Below the pieces are notes generated by a model that saw only the letters and a program-made list of their open reading frames with translations, did not search any database and was not told the origin of the DNA. DNA of 37,380 bases from Corallococcus sp. CA053C (GTDB taxonomy: Bacteria; Myxococcota; Myxococcia; Myxococcales; Myxococcaceae): positions 1 to 37,380 of the forward strand of contig NZ_RAWA01000046.1 of the NCBI RefSeq assembly GCF_003611675.1, in the 5' to 3' direction. The stretch's first letter is position 1, and every line of letters starts with the position of its first letter. Shown here piece after piece: positions 25,045 to 33,191 of the stretch. The position numbers and the translations under genes were made by a program.

Positions 25045-26097
25045 ATGTCCGCGGAATCAATCCATGAAGCCCGTTACTTCGAGGAGGTCGTTCCCTTCCT
25101 CGCGGGGGATGGGCGCGCGCTGCACCTGGTGCACCTGCGCGGCTTCGAGAAGGCGGACAAGGGACCGGTGGTGCTGGTGCATGGCGCGGGCGTGCGGGGG
25201 AACATCTTCCGCGCCCCCGTGCGCCAGACGCTGGTGGATGCGCTCATCGACGATGGCTACGACGTGTGGCTGGAGAACTGGCGCGCGAGCATCGACGTGG
25301 AGCCCGGTGAATGGACGTTGGACCAGGCCGCCGTCCTGGACCACCCGGCCGCCATCCAGACCGTGGTGCGCGAGACAGGGCACGACACCGTCAAGGCCGT
25401 CGTCCACTGCCAGGGCTCCACCAGCTTCACGATGGCCGCGGTGGCGGGGCTGCTGCCGGAGGTGGACGTCATCGTCACCAACGCGGTGTCGCTGCACCCG
25501 GTGGTGCCCCCGTCCGCGAAGCTGAAGCTGCACTACGCCGTCCCACTGGTCGCGCAGCTGACGCCGTACCTGGATCCGCAGTGGGCCTACGGCGGCCCCA
25601 CGCGCACGGCCCGCGCCCTGACGCGCGTGGTGCAGGCGACGCATCACGAGTGCGACAACCTGGTCTGCCGCTGGACGAGCTTCACCTACGGCACGGGCTT
25701 CCCGGTGCTCTGGCGCCACGAGAACCTGAACGCCCGCACGCACGAGTGGCTCCAGCACGAGTTCGGCCCGGTGCCCTTCACCTTCTTCCGCCAGATGGAC
25801 GCGTGCGTGCGCGCCGGCCACCTGGTGCCGGTGGAGGGCTTCCGCGCGCTGCCGGAGGACCTGGGCGAGCGCGAGCCCCAGACGGAGGCGCGCTTCGCGT
25901 TCTTCGCGGGCGAGGAGAACCGCTGCTTCCTCGCGGAGAGCCAGCGCCGCAGCTTCGAGCACCTGGAGCACTTCCACCCGGGCCGGCACTCGCTGCACGT
26001 GCTGCCCGGCTACGGCCACCTGGATGTCTTCATGGGCAAGCGCGCGGCCCAGGACGTCTTCCCCCTTCTCCTCTCCGAGCTGGACCGCCCGGTGTGA
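25045..26097 (+). CDS. Alpha/beta hydrolase with Cys nucleophile, first gene of a six-gene operon
   Basis: The 350-residue protein has the alpha/beta-hydrolase core: the oxyanion-hole motif LVHGAGVRG (44-52), a nucleophile elbow VVHCQGSTS with Cys122 in place of the usual Ser, the acid region FAGEENRCFLAES and the catalytic His in PGYGHLDVFMGK. From memory, this subgroup corresponds to the hydrolase part of large fused GMC-oxidoreductase/hydrolase proteins; here it is a separate gene. Lipid or sterol-ester hydrolysis or acyl transfer is plausible. The ATG follows TGGGGGGA; the longer frame to 24697 overlaps the divergent gene and is not protein-like. The next gene begins 10 bp after its stop. 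No promoter could be identified in the 165 bp upstream. Confidence 0.87.
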   Translation: MSAESIHEARYFEEVVPFLAGDGRALHLVHLRGFEKADKGPVVLVHGAGVRGNIFRAPVRQTLVDALIDDGYDVWLENWRASIDVEPGEWTLDQAAVLDHPAAIQTVVRETGHDTVKAVVHCQGSTSFTMAAVAGLLPEVDVIVTNAVSLHPVVPPSAKLKLHYAVPLVAQLTPYLDPQWAYGGPTRTARALTRVVQATHHECDNLVCRWTSFTYGTGFPVLWRHENLNARTHEWLQHEFGPVPFTFFRQMDACVRAGHLVPVEGFRALPEDLGEREPQTEARFAFFAGEENRCFLAESQRRSFEHLEHFHPGRHSLHVLPGYGHLDVFMGKRAAQDVFPLLLSELDRPV

Positions 26098-26107
26098 AAG
26101 GCCTGTC

Positions 26108-27013
26108 ATGTCCATCCCCAAGCGCATCAAGAAGCAGGCGGGCCGTTACTCGCGGGTGGACGACATCCCGTATGAGCTGCCCGTGAATTCGCAGGGCTCC
26201 CCGGCGCTGGTGGCCGCCTTCACGGTGGATGCGCGCCGCGCCGCGAGCCTGCTGCCCGGCAACGAGCTGCACCCGCTGCGGGTGACGAGAGACCGGGGCG
26301 TGCTGCTCATCACCGTCATCGACTACCGCGTCACGGACATTGGCGCGTACATCGAGTTCAGCGTCGCGCTGGCGTGCACGCATGGGCTCCGGCCCGCGCC
26401 GCCGCTGCTGCCGCTGCTGTTCCGCAAGCACTACGGTGTCGGGCAGTACGTGATTGACCTGCCGGTGAACACGGAGGTCTCCGTGAAGGGCGGCAAGGGC
26501 ATCTGGGGCATGCCCAAGCACCTGGCCCGGCTGGACTTCCACATCGAGGACGGCACCGTGAGCAGCCGCTACATGGAGGGCGGCCAGCAGGCGGTGCACG
26601 TGAGCATCGAACGCCCGAAGATGGCCTGGCTTCCCCTGCGCGCCGCGGCGGCGAACTACTGCGCCTTCCGGGGCCTCTTGATGAAGTCGTACATCTACTT
26701 CCGGGGCCGGTTCGGCTTCCGGCTCGGACGGTGGGCGAAGGCCGTGCTGGAGTTGGGGGACCACCCCCGCGTGCGACCCCTGAAGGAGCTGGGCATCTCC
26801 GACCGCCCCCTCTTCACCGGGTTCTTCCCGTCGACCAACGGCGTGCTGGATGACCACTTCGAGGCGTGGTTCCTCACCCAGCCCTCGCTGCCCGAGCACA
26901 CGTATCCGGAGGGGCTGGAGAGCGTCGTGGACCTGGGACAGGGCCAGACGCCCATGCCGCCGCCGGATCTCGACGGCATGCCACCCACGAATGTCCAGGG
27001 CCTCTGGCCATGA
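26108..27013 (+). CDS. Acetoacetate decarboxylase-like protein
   Basis: The 301-residue protein has the fold signature of the acetoacetate decarboxylase family, whose enzymes form a Schiff base with substrate. The key segment is GKGIWGMPKHLARLDF: K137 aligns with the Schiff-base Lys of the clostridial enzyme (YPKKLGYPKL), but the neighbouring Lys that lowers its pKa is His138. Decarboxylation may be weak or the chemistry different, as in other family members that act as aldolases, dehydratases or lyases. It is longer than the classical ~245-residue enzyme, with additional N- and C-terminal segments, the latter Pro-rich. The ATG follows GAAAGG. The stop overlaps the next start (ATGA). The operon context suggests a lipid-derived keto compound. 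Confidence 0.82.
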   Translation: MSIPKRIKKQAGRYSRVDDIPYELPVNSQGSPALVAAFTVDARRAASLLPGNELHPLRVTRDRGVLLITVIDYRVTDIGAYIEFSVALACTHGLRPAPPLLPLLFRKHYGVGQYVIDLPVNTEVSVKGGKGIWGMPKHLARLDFHIEDGTVSSRYMEGGQQAVHVSIERPKMAWLPLRAAAANYCAFRGLLMKSYIYFRGRFGFRLGRWAKAVLELGDHPRVRPLKELGISDRPLFTGFFPSTNGVLDDHFEAWFLTQPSLPEHTYPEGLESVVDLGQGQTPMPPPDLDGMPPTNVQGLWP

Positions 27014-27555
27014 AGCGCGGCGACCTCCCCCACCTGGCGAACGCGTGTCTGCTGTTCCTGTGCACGTCCATGTACCTGGGCACGGGCTGGTCGCTCATCC
27101 TCTTCACGTTCCCCATCGCGCCCCAGCTCACGGTGGACAACTACTACCTCCAGTTCGTGCCGCAGGTGCAGGCGGCCACGCGGTTCTTCACCGGCATGAC
27201 GGCGGTGATGCTGCTGTCGGCGGGGGTGCTGGCCTGGCGGGAGCGGCGGTCCGCGCTGCGCTGGTACCCGCTGCTGGTGTTGCTGTCCGTGGTGGTGGCC
27301 ACGCTGCTGACGCGCATCTTCATCTTTCCGTACAACGCGGAGATGGCGTCCGGCATCACGTCGCCCGAGCGGCTGGCGGAGGTGCTGGGCGCGTGGATGC
27401 GGATGAACCGCGTCCGCGTGGGGCTGTGGACGGTGCAGTGGCTGGGGATGCTGGGCTACTTCGTGCACCGCGTGCTGCGCGCCGAGCGCCCGGCGGAGGC
27501 CCGGTCGTCCCGCTACGGGCTGTCCCTTCCCCGGCGCCGGGAGGCCCACGCATGA
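27010..27555 (+). CDS. Four-helix membrane protein
   Basis: The 181-residue protein has four predicted membrane segments at about 10-36, 57-76, 85-107 and 137-156 and a basic C-terminal tail. Between helices three and four lies a conserved-looking amphipathic stretch (LGAWMRMNRVRVGLWT). I cannot assign a family with confidence; the layout recalls DUF1772-type membrane proteins, some of which are linked to polyketide oxidation. It overlaps the preceding and following genes by 4 nt each (ATGA), which places it firmly in the operon. Confidence 0.8.
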   Translation: MKRGDLPHLANACLLFLCTSMYLGTGWSLILFTFPIAPQLTVDNYYLQFVPQVQAATRFFTGMTAVMLLSAGVLAWRERRSALRWYPLLVLLSVVVATLLTRIFIFPYNAEMASGITSPERLAEVLGAWMRMNRVRVGLWTVQWLGMLGYFVHRVLRAERPAEARSSRYGLSLPRRREAHA

Positions 27556-29606
27556 GCGCGGGCCTGTCACGGTGGCTGGAGCGCCGGGCCCGCACCCACG
27601 GGCGCGAGTGGCGCCAGGTGCTCGCGGCCATCGCGTGGATCACCGTCGTGGCCGGCGGGGCCCAGCTGCTGCTGGCCGGGACCGAGCTGCGCCTCTTGAG
27701 CGCGGATGACGCCCCGGCACCCGCGCACTTCTTCCGCATCGTGGGCATGTTCATGGTGCTGTTCGGCGGCCTGCTGCTGAACGGCCTGCGCGAGCCGCTC
27801 GCGAACCCGGCGGCCTTCCTGTGGTCGGGGCTCCAGAAGGTCGGGGCGTGCCTGATGGTGGCCGTGGCCGTGGCGCGCGGGCTGCTCTCGCCGCTGGCGC
27901 TGCTCGTGGCGGCGTTCGACGGGCTGTCGGCCCTGGTGGTGCTCGGGTACTTCGCGACACTGCGGCAGCGGGTGCAGCCGGGCTCCGTGATCAAGCCCCG
28001 GCCGGACGCGACGCCCGCCGTGCCGGTGACCCCCGCGGAGTCACGCGCCCCGATGGTGCGTGGGGCAGGGGAGGGTACGCAGCCCCGACGTTCGCTCATC
28101 CTCGCGGGGGGCGGCATGCGCGTCGCGTGGCAGGCGGGCGTGCTGCGCGCGCTGACGGACGCGGGGCTGACCTTCGCGCACGCGGACGGCACGTCGGGCG
28201 GCATCATCACGCTGGCGATGTGGCTGTCTGGCAGGTCTCCCGCGGAGATGTGCGAGCGGTGGCGGACCCTGCGCGTGAAGGACTTCGTGTCGCTGATGCC
28301 GCTGGATGCGTACGCGCGGCCCCTGAAGCTCGAGGCGCTGGGCGACGCGGACGGCATCGTCCAGCGCGTCTTCCCGCACCTGGGCATCGACGTGGACGCC
28401 GTGCGCGCGAACCGCGAGCGCGAGGGCACCTTCAACGTCTGCGACTTCGGCCGGAAGACGAACGAGGCCATCCCCCACACCGCCGTGGACCGCGACCTGC
28501 TGGTGGCGGGCATCTCCCTGCCCCTCTTCATGCCGCCGGTGCCGAAGGACGGGCGGCTCTACCTGGACTCGGTGTGGATCCAGGACGCCAACGTGATGGA
28601 GGCCGTGCGACGTGGGGCGGACGAGCTGTGGATCGCCTGGTGCATCGGCAACACGGCGAACTACGGCTCCGGCTTCTTCGAGCAGTACGTCAACATGATC
28701 GAGCTGAGCGCGAACGGAGCGCTCTTCGCCCAATTGGAGCAGGTGCGCGAGCTCAACGCGCGCATCCTCGCGGGCGAGCACGTGCCGGGGCACTCCCGGC
28801 CCATCGCGGTCCACCTGATCAAACCCGAGCGGCCCCTGCCGTTGGATCCGGACTTCTACGCGGGACACGTGACGGCTGCGTCCCTCATCGACCAGGGCTA
28901 CTCGGACGCCTGTCGCTACCTCCAGGTGGCGGACGCCGGGGGCCTCCCCCTCACCCCGGAGATCACCCAGATGACTGAACACGCTGCCGACCTGACCTTC
29001 CGCGAGACCATGTCCGGTCCGCTGGCCCTGGGCACCCTCGACCCCGAGGCCGGTGCCCACGATGGCCGCTCCACGCCCTTCACCATGCACTGCACCATCA
29101 GCGTCGACGACATGGAAGCCTTCGTCCGCGATGAGGCCCACGCGGCCCGGCTGGTGGCCCACGTGGAGTACAAGCCCCTGGGCGAAGACATCCCGGTGCG
29201 CGACGGGAGCTTCAACCTCTTCCAGTCCACCGACGACCCGGGGACGAAGATCATGAGCTACGGCCTGCGCTTCCAGGCGCACGACAAGGACTACTACCTG
29301 GAGGGCACCAAGACGCTGCACGACGACCCGGGCCCCGACCTCTGGCGCGACACCACGCGCCTGTACAGCCACCTCCACGAAGGCACCGACGCGCGAGGCC
29401 CCGTGGTGGGCTCCGGCATCCTGGTGCTGGGCATGCGCGAGCTGCTGCGGCTGGTCACCAGCATGCGTTCCTCCCGCCCGGGGACGGAGGGCGTGGAGAT
29501 GGTGACCCGCTTCGGCCAGCTGTTCCTGGGCGCGCTCTGGGACCTCTACGCCCCCAGGGCCCGGCGCGAGGCGGAAGGAGAGGTGACGCATGGGCACGAG
29601 CGCTGA
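27552..29606 (+). CDS. Membrane-anchored patatin phospholipase fused to a GMC-associated C-terminal domain
   Basis: The 684-residue protein has three parts. Residues about 20-135 carry four membrane helices. Residues about 180-430 form a patatin-like lipase domain with the oxyanion motif LILAGGGMR (182-190), the nucleophile S215 in GTSGG and the catalytic Asp D339 in YLDSVWIQDANVMEA, where the usual DG(G/A) is DSV. Residues about 486-670 form a beta-rich domain (ISVDDMEAFV, DGSFNLFQS, DDPGPDLWRDTTRL, FGQLFLGALWDLY). From memory, such a domain occurs in large GMC-oxidoreductase fusions. Patatins release fatty acids from membrane lipids, so this could supply substrate at the membrane. It overlaps the upstream gene by 4 nt and the oxidoreductase gene by 17 nt. 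Confidence 0.85.
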   Translation: MSAGLSRWLERRARTHGREWRQVLAAIAWITVVAGGAQLLLAGTELRLLSADDAPAPAHFFRIVGMFMVLFGGLLLNGLREPLANPAAFLWSGLQKVGACLMVAVAVARGLLSPLALLVAAFDGLSALVVLGYFATLRQRVQPGSVIKPRPDATPAVPVTPAESRAPMVRGAGEGTQPRRSLILAGGGMRVAWQAGVLRALTDAGLTFAHADGTSGGIITLAMWLSGRSPAEMCERWRTLRVKDFVSLMPLDAYARPLKLEALGDADGIVQRVFPHLGIDVDAVRANREREGTFNVCDFGRKTNEAIPHTAVDRDLLVAGISLPLFMPPVPKDGRLYLDSVWIQDANVMEAVRRGADELWIAWCIGNTANYGSGFFEQYVNMIELSANGALFAQLEQVRELNARILAGEHVPGHSRPIAVHLIKPERPLPLDPDFYAGHVTAASLIDQGYSDACRYLQVADAGGLPLTPEITQMTEHAADLTFRETMSGPLALGTLDPEAGAHDGRSTPFTMHCTISVDDMEAFVRDEAHAARLVAHVEYKPLGEDIPVRDGSFNLFQSTDDPGTKIMSYGLRFQAHDKDYYLEGTKTLHDDPGPDLWRDTTRLYSHLHEGTDARGPVVGSGILVLGMRELLRLVTSMRSSRPGTEGVEMVTRFGQLFLGALWDLYAPRARREAEGEVTHGHER

Positions 29607-31365
29607 GCACTTCGACGTCGTCATCGTCGGTTCGGGCTTCGGCGGTTCGGTGATGGCGTGGCGCCTGGCGGACGCCGGGCTGCGCGTCTGCGTGCTGGAG
29701 CGCGGCAAGGCGTATCCGCCCTGGTCGTTCCCCCGCAGTCCGCACGACATGCGCAGGAACTTCTGGGATCCGCACCAGGGCATGCACGGCCTCTTCAACC
29801 TGTGGTCGTTCAAGGGGCTGGGCGGCGTGGTGTCCGCGGGCCTGGGCGGCGGGTCGCTCATCTACGCCAACGTGCTGCTGCGCAAGGAGGAGGAGACCTT
29901 CATCCACGAGGATCCGCGCGACGGGAGCTACGAGGACTGGCCCGTCACCCGCGCGGACCTGGAGTCGCACTACGACGCGGTGGAGAAGATGATGGGCGCG
30001 CAGCGCTACCCGCTGGAGCACGCGCCCTATGCCTCCACCGCGAAGACGCAGGCGATGAAGCTGGCCGCCCAGCGCATGGGCCGCGCCGCCGACTGGCAGC
30101 TCCCCCCGCTGGCGGTGACGTTCGCCAACCCCGGCCAGGCGCCCGTGCCGGGCGAGCCCATCCGCGAGGAGCATCCCAACCTCCACGGCCGCACGCGCAC
30201 CACCTGTCACCTCTGCGGCGAGTGCGACATCGGCTGCAACTCCGGCAGCAAGAACACGCTCGACTACACGTACCTCTCCGCGGCGAAGCGCGCCGGGGCG
30301 GAGCTGCGCACGCGCGCGGAGGTGACGGAGCTGTGGCCCGCGGACGGCGGGGGCTACGTCGTGCAGTACCTGGACCACCGCGACGTGACGGAGGGCACGC
30401 CGCGCGAAGCGCCGCGGTCGCTGCTGCCGCGCACCACCGTGACGGCGGATCGGCTGGTGATGGCGGCGGGCACGTTCGGCACCACGTACCTGCTCCTGAA
30501 GAACCGGCGGCACTTCCCCGCGATGAGCCACCAGCTCGGCTCGCGCTTCTGCGGCAACGGCGACCTGCTGGGCTTCCTGCGGCAGTGCCGCGACACGAGC
30601 ACGGGCAAGAAGCTGCCGCGCATCCTGGAGGGCGGGCGCGGCCCGGTCATCACCAGCGCGCTCCACTTCCGGGGGAGGGAGGAGGGCGGCACGGGCCGGG
30701 GCTACTACGTCGAGGACGCGGGCTACCCGGAGTTCGTCAACTGGCTCTACGAGGGCGCGAACCAGGCGTCCCTGGTGAAGCGCGGCCTGCGCCTGGGGTG
30801 GCGGCTCTTGCGCGGGTGGACGGGGCTCACGCGGGACTCGGACGTGAGCGCGGAGATCGCCGGGCTGCTGGGCGAAGCCCTGGGCTCCGCGACGTCGCTG
30901 CCGCTGCTCGGCATGGGGCGCGACACGCCGGACGGGCAGATGCGCCTGACGTCGGACGGGATGCTGGACATCGACTGGCGGATGAAGTCCTCGCGGGACT
31001 ATTTCGATCAGCTGCGCCAGTCGATGGCGGACATCGCCCGCACGCTCGAGGGGACGCTGGTGGACAACCCGCTCAGCTACCTGAGCCGGGTCATCACCGT
31101 GCACCCGCTGGGAGGCTGTCCGATGGGCCGCTCGCCCGCGATGGGCGTGGTGGATGCGTCGGGTGAGGCCTTCGGGCACCCCGGCCTGTACGTGGTCGAC
31201 GGCGCGATGATGCCGGGCCCCACCGGTCCCAACCCCAGCCTCACCATCGCCGCGCTGGCGGACCGCTTCGCGGATCACCTCATCGACGCCCACTCCCGCG
31301 TCGCGCCTGGCCGCGCCCGGAGCCGGATGGAGGAGCGACCATGGCAGTCCGCACCTTTGACGTAG
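29590..31365 (+). CDS. GMC-family FAD-dependent oxidoreductase (cholesterol-oxidase-like)
   Basis: The 591-residue flavoprotein starts with a Rossmann FAD motif (VVIVGSGFGGSVMAWRLADA) and a second flavin contact (SAGLGGGSLIYANVLL). It ends with the GMC signature containing the catalytic His (HPLGGCPMG, H505) and NPSLTIAALADR. A cysteine motif C206-x2-C209-x2-C212-x3-C216 (CHLCGECDIGC) sits between the flavin and substrate domains, as in cholesterol-oxidase-like family members, and could bind an iron-sulfur cluster or another metal. It has no signal peptide. The reaction is probably alcohol or sterol oxidation with the product passed to neighbours. AAGGAG precedes the ATG. It overlaps the genes on both sides (17 and 25 nt). 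Confidence 0.93.
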   Translation: MGTSAEHFDVVIVGSGFGGSVMAWRLADAGLRVCVLERGKAYPPWSFPRSPHDMRRNFWDPHQGMHGLFNLWSFKGLGGVVSAGLGGGSLIYANVLLRKEEETFIHEDPRDGSYEDWPVTRADLESHYDAVEKMMGAQRYPLEHAPYASTAKTQAMKLAAQRMGRAADWQLPPLAVTFANPGQAPVPGEPIREEHPNLHGRTRTTCHLCGECDIGCNSGSKNTLDYTYLSAAKRAGAELRTRAEVTELWPADGGGYVVQYLDHRDVTEGTPREAPRSLLPRTTVTADRLVMAAGTFGTTYLLLKNRRHFPAMSHQLGSRFCGNGDLLGFLRQCRDTSTGKKLPRILEGGRGPVITSALHFRGREEGGTGRGYYVEDAGYPEFVNWLYEGANQASLVKRGLRLGWRLLRGWTGLTRDSDVSAEIAGLLGEALGSATSLPLLGMGRDTPDGQMRLTSDGMLDIDWRMKSSRDYFDQLRQSMADIARTLEGTLVDNPLSYLSRVITVHPLGGCPMGRSPAMGVVDASGEAFGHPGLYVVDGAMMPGPTGPNPSLTIAALADRFADHLIDAHSRVAPGRARSRMEERPWQSAPLT

Positions 31366-33158
31366 CGGGCGGGCGAGAGAAGCCCGGGCCCCTGCCGGAG
31401 GCGCCCGCGGGCCGGCCGATGGTGGCCTGGTACGACCCGGGCGTGCTCGCGAAGACGGGCCTGAAGACGCTGCTGTCGGGGACCATTGGACGGCAGGCGG
31501 ACCGGCGGCTGCTGGACGCGGTGGCCCGGCCGCAGCCGCTCGCGTTCGACTACTCGGAGGACGATGACGGCCACCCCCGCGAGGAGCTGTGGCTGGACTA
31601 CGTCGCGGACCTGGGCGACGGCTGGGACTCCACCTACGCGGTGGCCTCCGCCGTGATGGCGCCGGCGCTGGACGTGCGGGATGCGTCCGGCAAGGTGCAC
31701 TCCACCTTGGGCGGAGAGGTGCTCGTGTTCGGCGGGGATGAGGTGTACCCGACCGCGAGCATCGAGGAGTACCAGGCGCGCACGGTGGTGCCCTACGCCG
31801 ACGCGCTGAACCGCAGGCGCCACCGGCCGCACCTGTTCGCGGTGCCGGGCAACCACGACTGGTACGACGGGCTGGTGTCCTTCACGCGCCTGTTCTGCCA
31901 GGGCCGGCGCTCCCAGGGCTGGCGCACGAAGCAGCAACGCAGCTACTTCGCGGTGAAGCTGCCGCATGGCTGGTGGCTGCTGGGCACGGACATGCAGCTG
32001 GAGTCCGACCTGGATGCGTCGCAGGTGGAGTTCTTCCAGAAGGTGGCCCGGGAGATTCCGGACACGGACCGCATCATCCTGTGCAACGCGGAGCCTGCGT
32101 GGATCAAACAGCAGGTGCAGCCCCACGCGGGCCGCGGCTTCATGGACCACAACATCGACTTCCTGGAGCAGAAGGTGCTGGGCAAGAAGGTGAGCGTGTT
32201 CCTCGCGGGGGACCTGCACCACTACCGGCGGCACGAGGACGCGGAAGGGCGGCAGAAGATCGTCGCGGGTGGGGGAGGGGCGTTCCTGCACCCCACGCAC
32301 CTGCCGAAGGTGGACCAGCGGCCGGGCGGCTACGCGTTGAAGGAGTGCTTTCCGTCCCAGGCGACGTCGCGGCGGCTCACCTGGCGCAACCTGGCGTTCA
32401 CCGGCCTCAACCCCTGGTTCGCCGCGTTCATGGGCGTCGTGTACATGCTGCTGGGCTGGGGTGTGACGGCGAACCTCAACGAAGGCCCCGTGGGCATCCC
32501 CCCGTTCCGCGCGGTCCTCAACGCGGTGTTGCAGAGCACGGGCTCGATGGTGCTCGCGGCCTTCCTGGTGCTGGGCTGCATCGCGTTCGCGGACGGCCGG
32601 AGGGGCAAGCGCTGGAAGCAGGTGTCCGGCAGCCTGCACGGGGCGGCGCACCTGGTCATCGCGCTGCTGCTCATCTGGGCCGTGGCCTCCATCGCCGCGC
32701 CGCTGGCGGGCGAGCTGCGCTGGAGCCTCCGGCGCGACCTGTTCAGCGGGCTGCTGCTCTTCGGCGGAGGCGCGCTGGTGGGGCCGCTGGTGGTGGGCGT
32801 GTACCTGCTGCTGTCGCTCAACGTGTTCGCCTGTCACCCCAACGAAGCGTTCTCGTCGCTGTCCATCCCGGACTGGAAGAACTTCCTCCGGCTCCACTTC
32901 GACGCGGACGGACGACTCACCGTGTACCCCATTGGCATCCGCCGGGTGCCGCGCCGCTGGAAGCGCAGCGGGCTCGTCCGGGATCCGGTGTGGGTGCCCG
33001 ACCCGCGCGACACCCGGGCCACGCCGCCCGCGCTCATCGAACCGCCGATTGTCCTCGGCCGTTCAAAGGCGCCACCCGTGAAGGTGGGGACGGGAGTCGG
33101 TCAGGACGTACCCGCCCCCGTGGCGCAGGGCGAACATCGTCTGGATGCTCCTGTTTGA
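31341..33158 (+). CDS. Membrane-bound calcineurin-like metallophosphoesterase
   Basis: The 605-residue protein has a phosphoesterase domain (about 85-320) with the metal-binding motifs DLGDGWDS (from D90), FGGDEVYP (D133), GNHDWYDG (N171/H172/D173) and AGDLHHYRRHED (D291, H293, H294). Four membrane helices follow at about 357-377, 393-416, 434-456 and 468-497, then a basic cytoplasmic-looking tail of about 105 residues. Such enzymes hydrolyse phosphomonoesters or diesters, for example on lipid phosphates or nucleotides. It is the last gene of the six-gene operon; the ATG follows GGAGGAGCGACC and overlaps the oxidoreductase gene by 25 nt. The substrate is unknown, but membrane location fits a phospholipid-derived substrate. 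Confidence 0.88.
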   Translation: MAVRTFDVAGGREKPGPLPEAPAGRPMVAWYDPGVLAKTGLKTLLSGTIGRQADRRLLDAVARPQPLAFDYSEDDDGHPREELWLDYVADLGDGWDSTYAVASAVMAPALDVRDASGKVHSTLGGEVLVFGGDEVYPTASIEEYQARTVVPYADALNRRRHRPHLFAVPGNHDWYDGLVSFTRLFCQGRRSQGWRTKQQRSYFAVKLPHGWWLLGTDMQLESDLDASQVEFFQKVAREIPDTDRIILCNAEPAWIKQQVQPHAGRGFMDHNIDFLEQKVLGKKVSVFLAGDLHHYRRHEDAEGRQKIVAGGGGAFLHPTHLPKVDQRPGGYALKECFPSQATSRRLTWRNLAFTGLNPWFAAFMGVVYMLLGWGVTANLNEGPVGIPPFRAVLNAVLQSTGSMVLAAFLVLGCIAFADGRRGKRWKQVSGSLHGAAHLVIALLLIWAVASIAAPLAGELRWSLRRDLFSGLLLFGGGALVGPLVVGVYLLLSLNVFACHPNEAFSSLSIPDWKNFLRLHFDADGRLTVYPIGIRRVPRRWKRSGLVRDPVWVPDPRDTRATPPALIEPPIVLGRSKAPPVKVGTGVGQDVPAPVAQGEHRLDAPV

Positions 33159-33191
33159 GCGGCGCGAGCCGAAGCCCTACGCTCCGGCTCC

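Noticed and set aside
28041-29861. A 606-codon minus-strand frame opposite the patatin gene
   Set aside because: The opposite strand carries intact patatin motifs; this frame has no domain.
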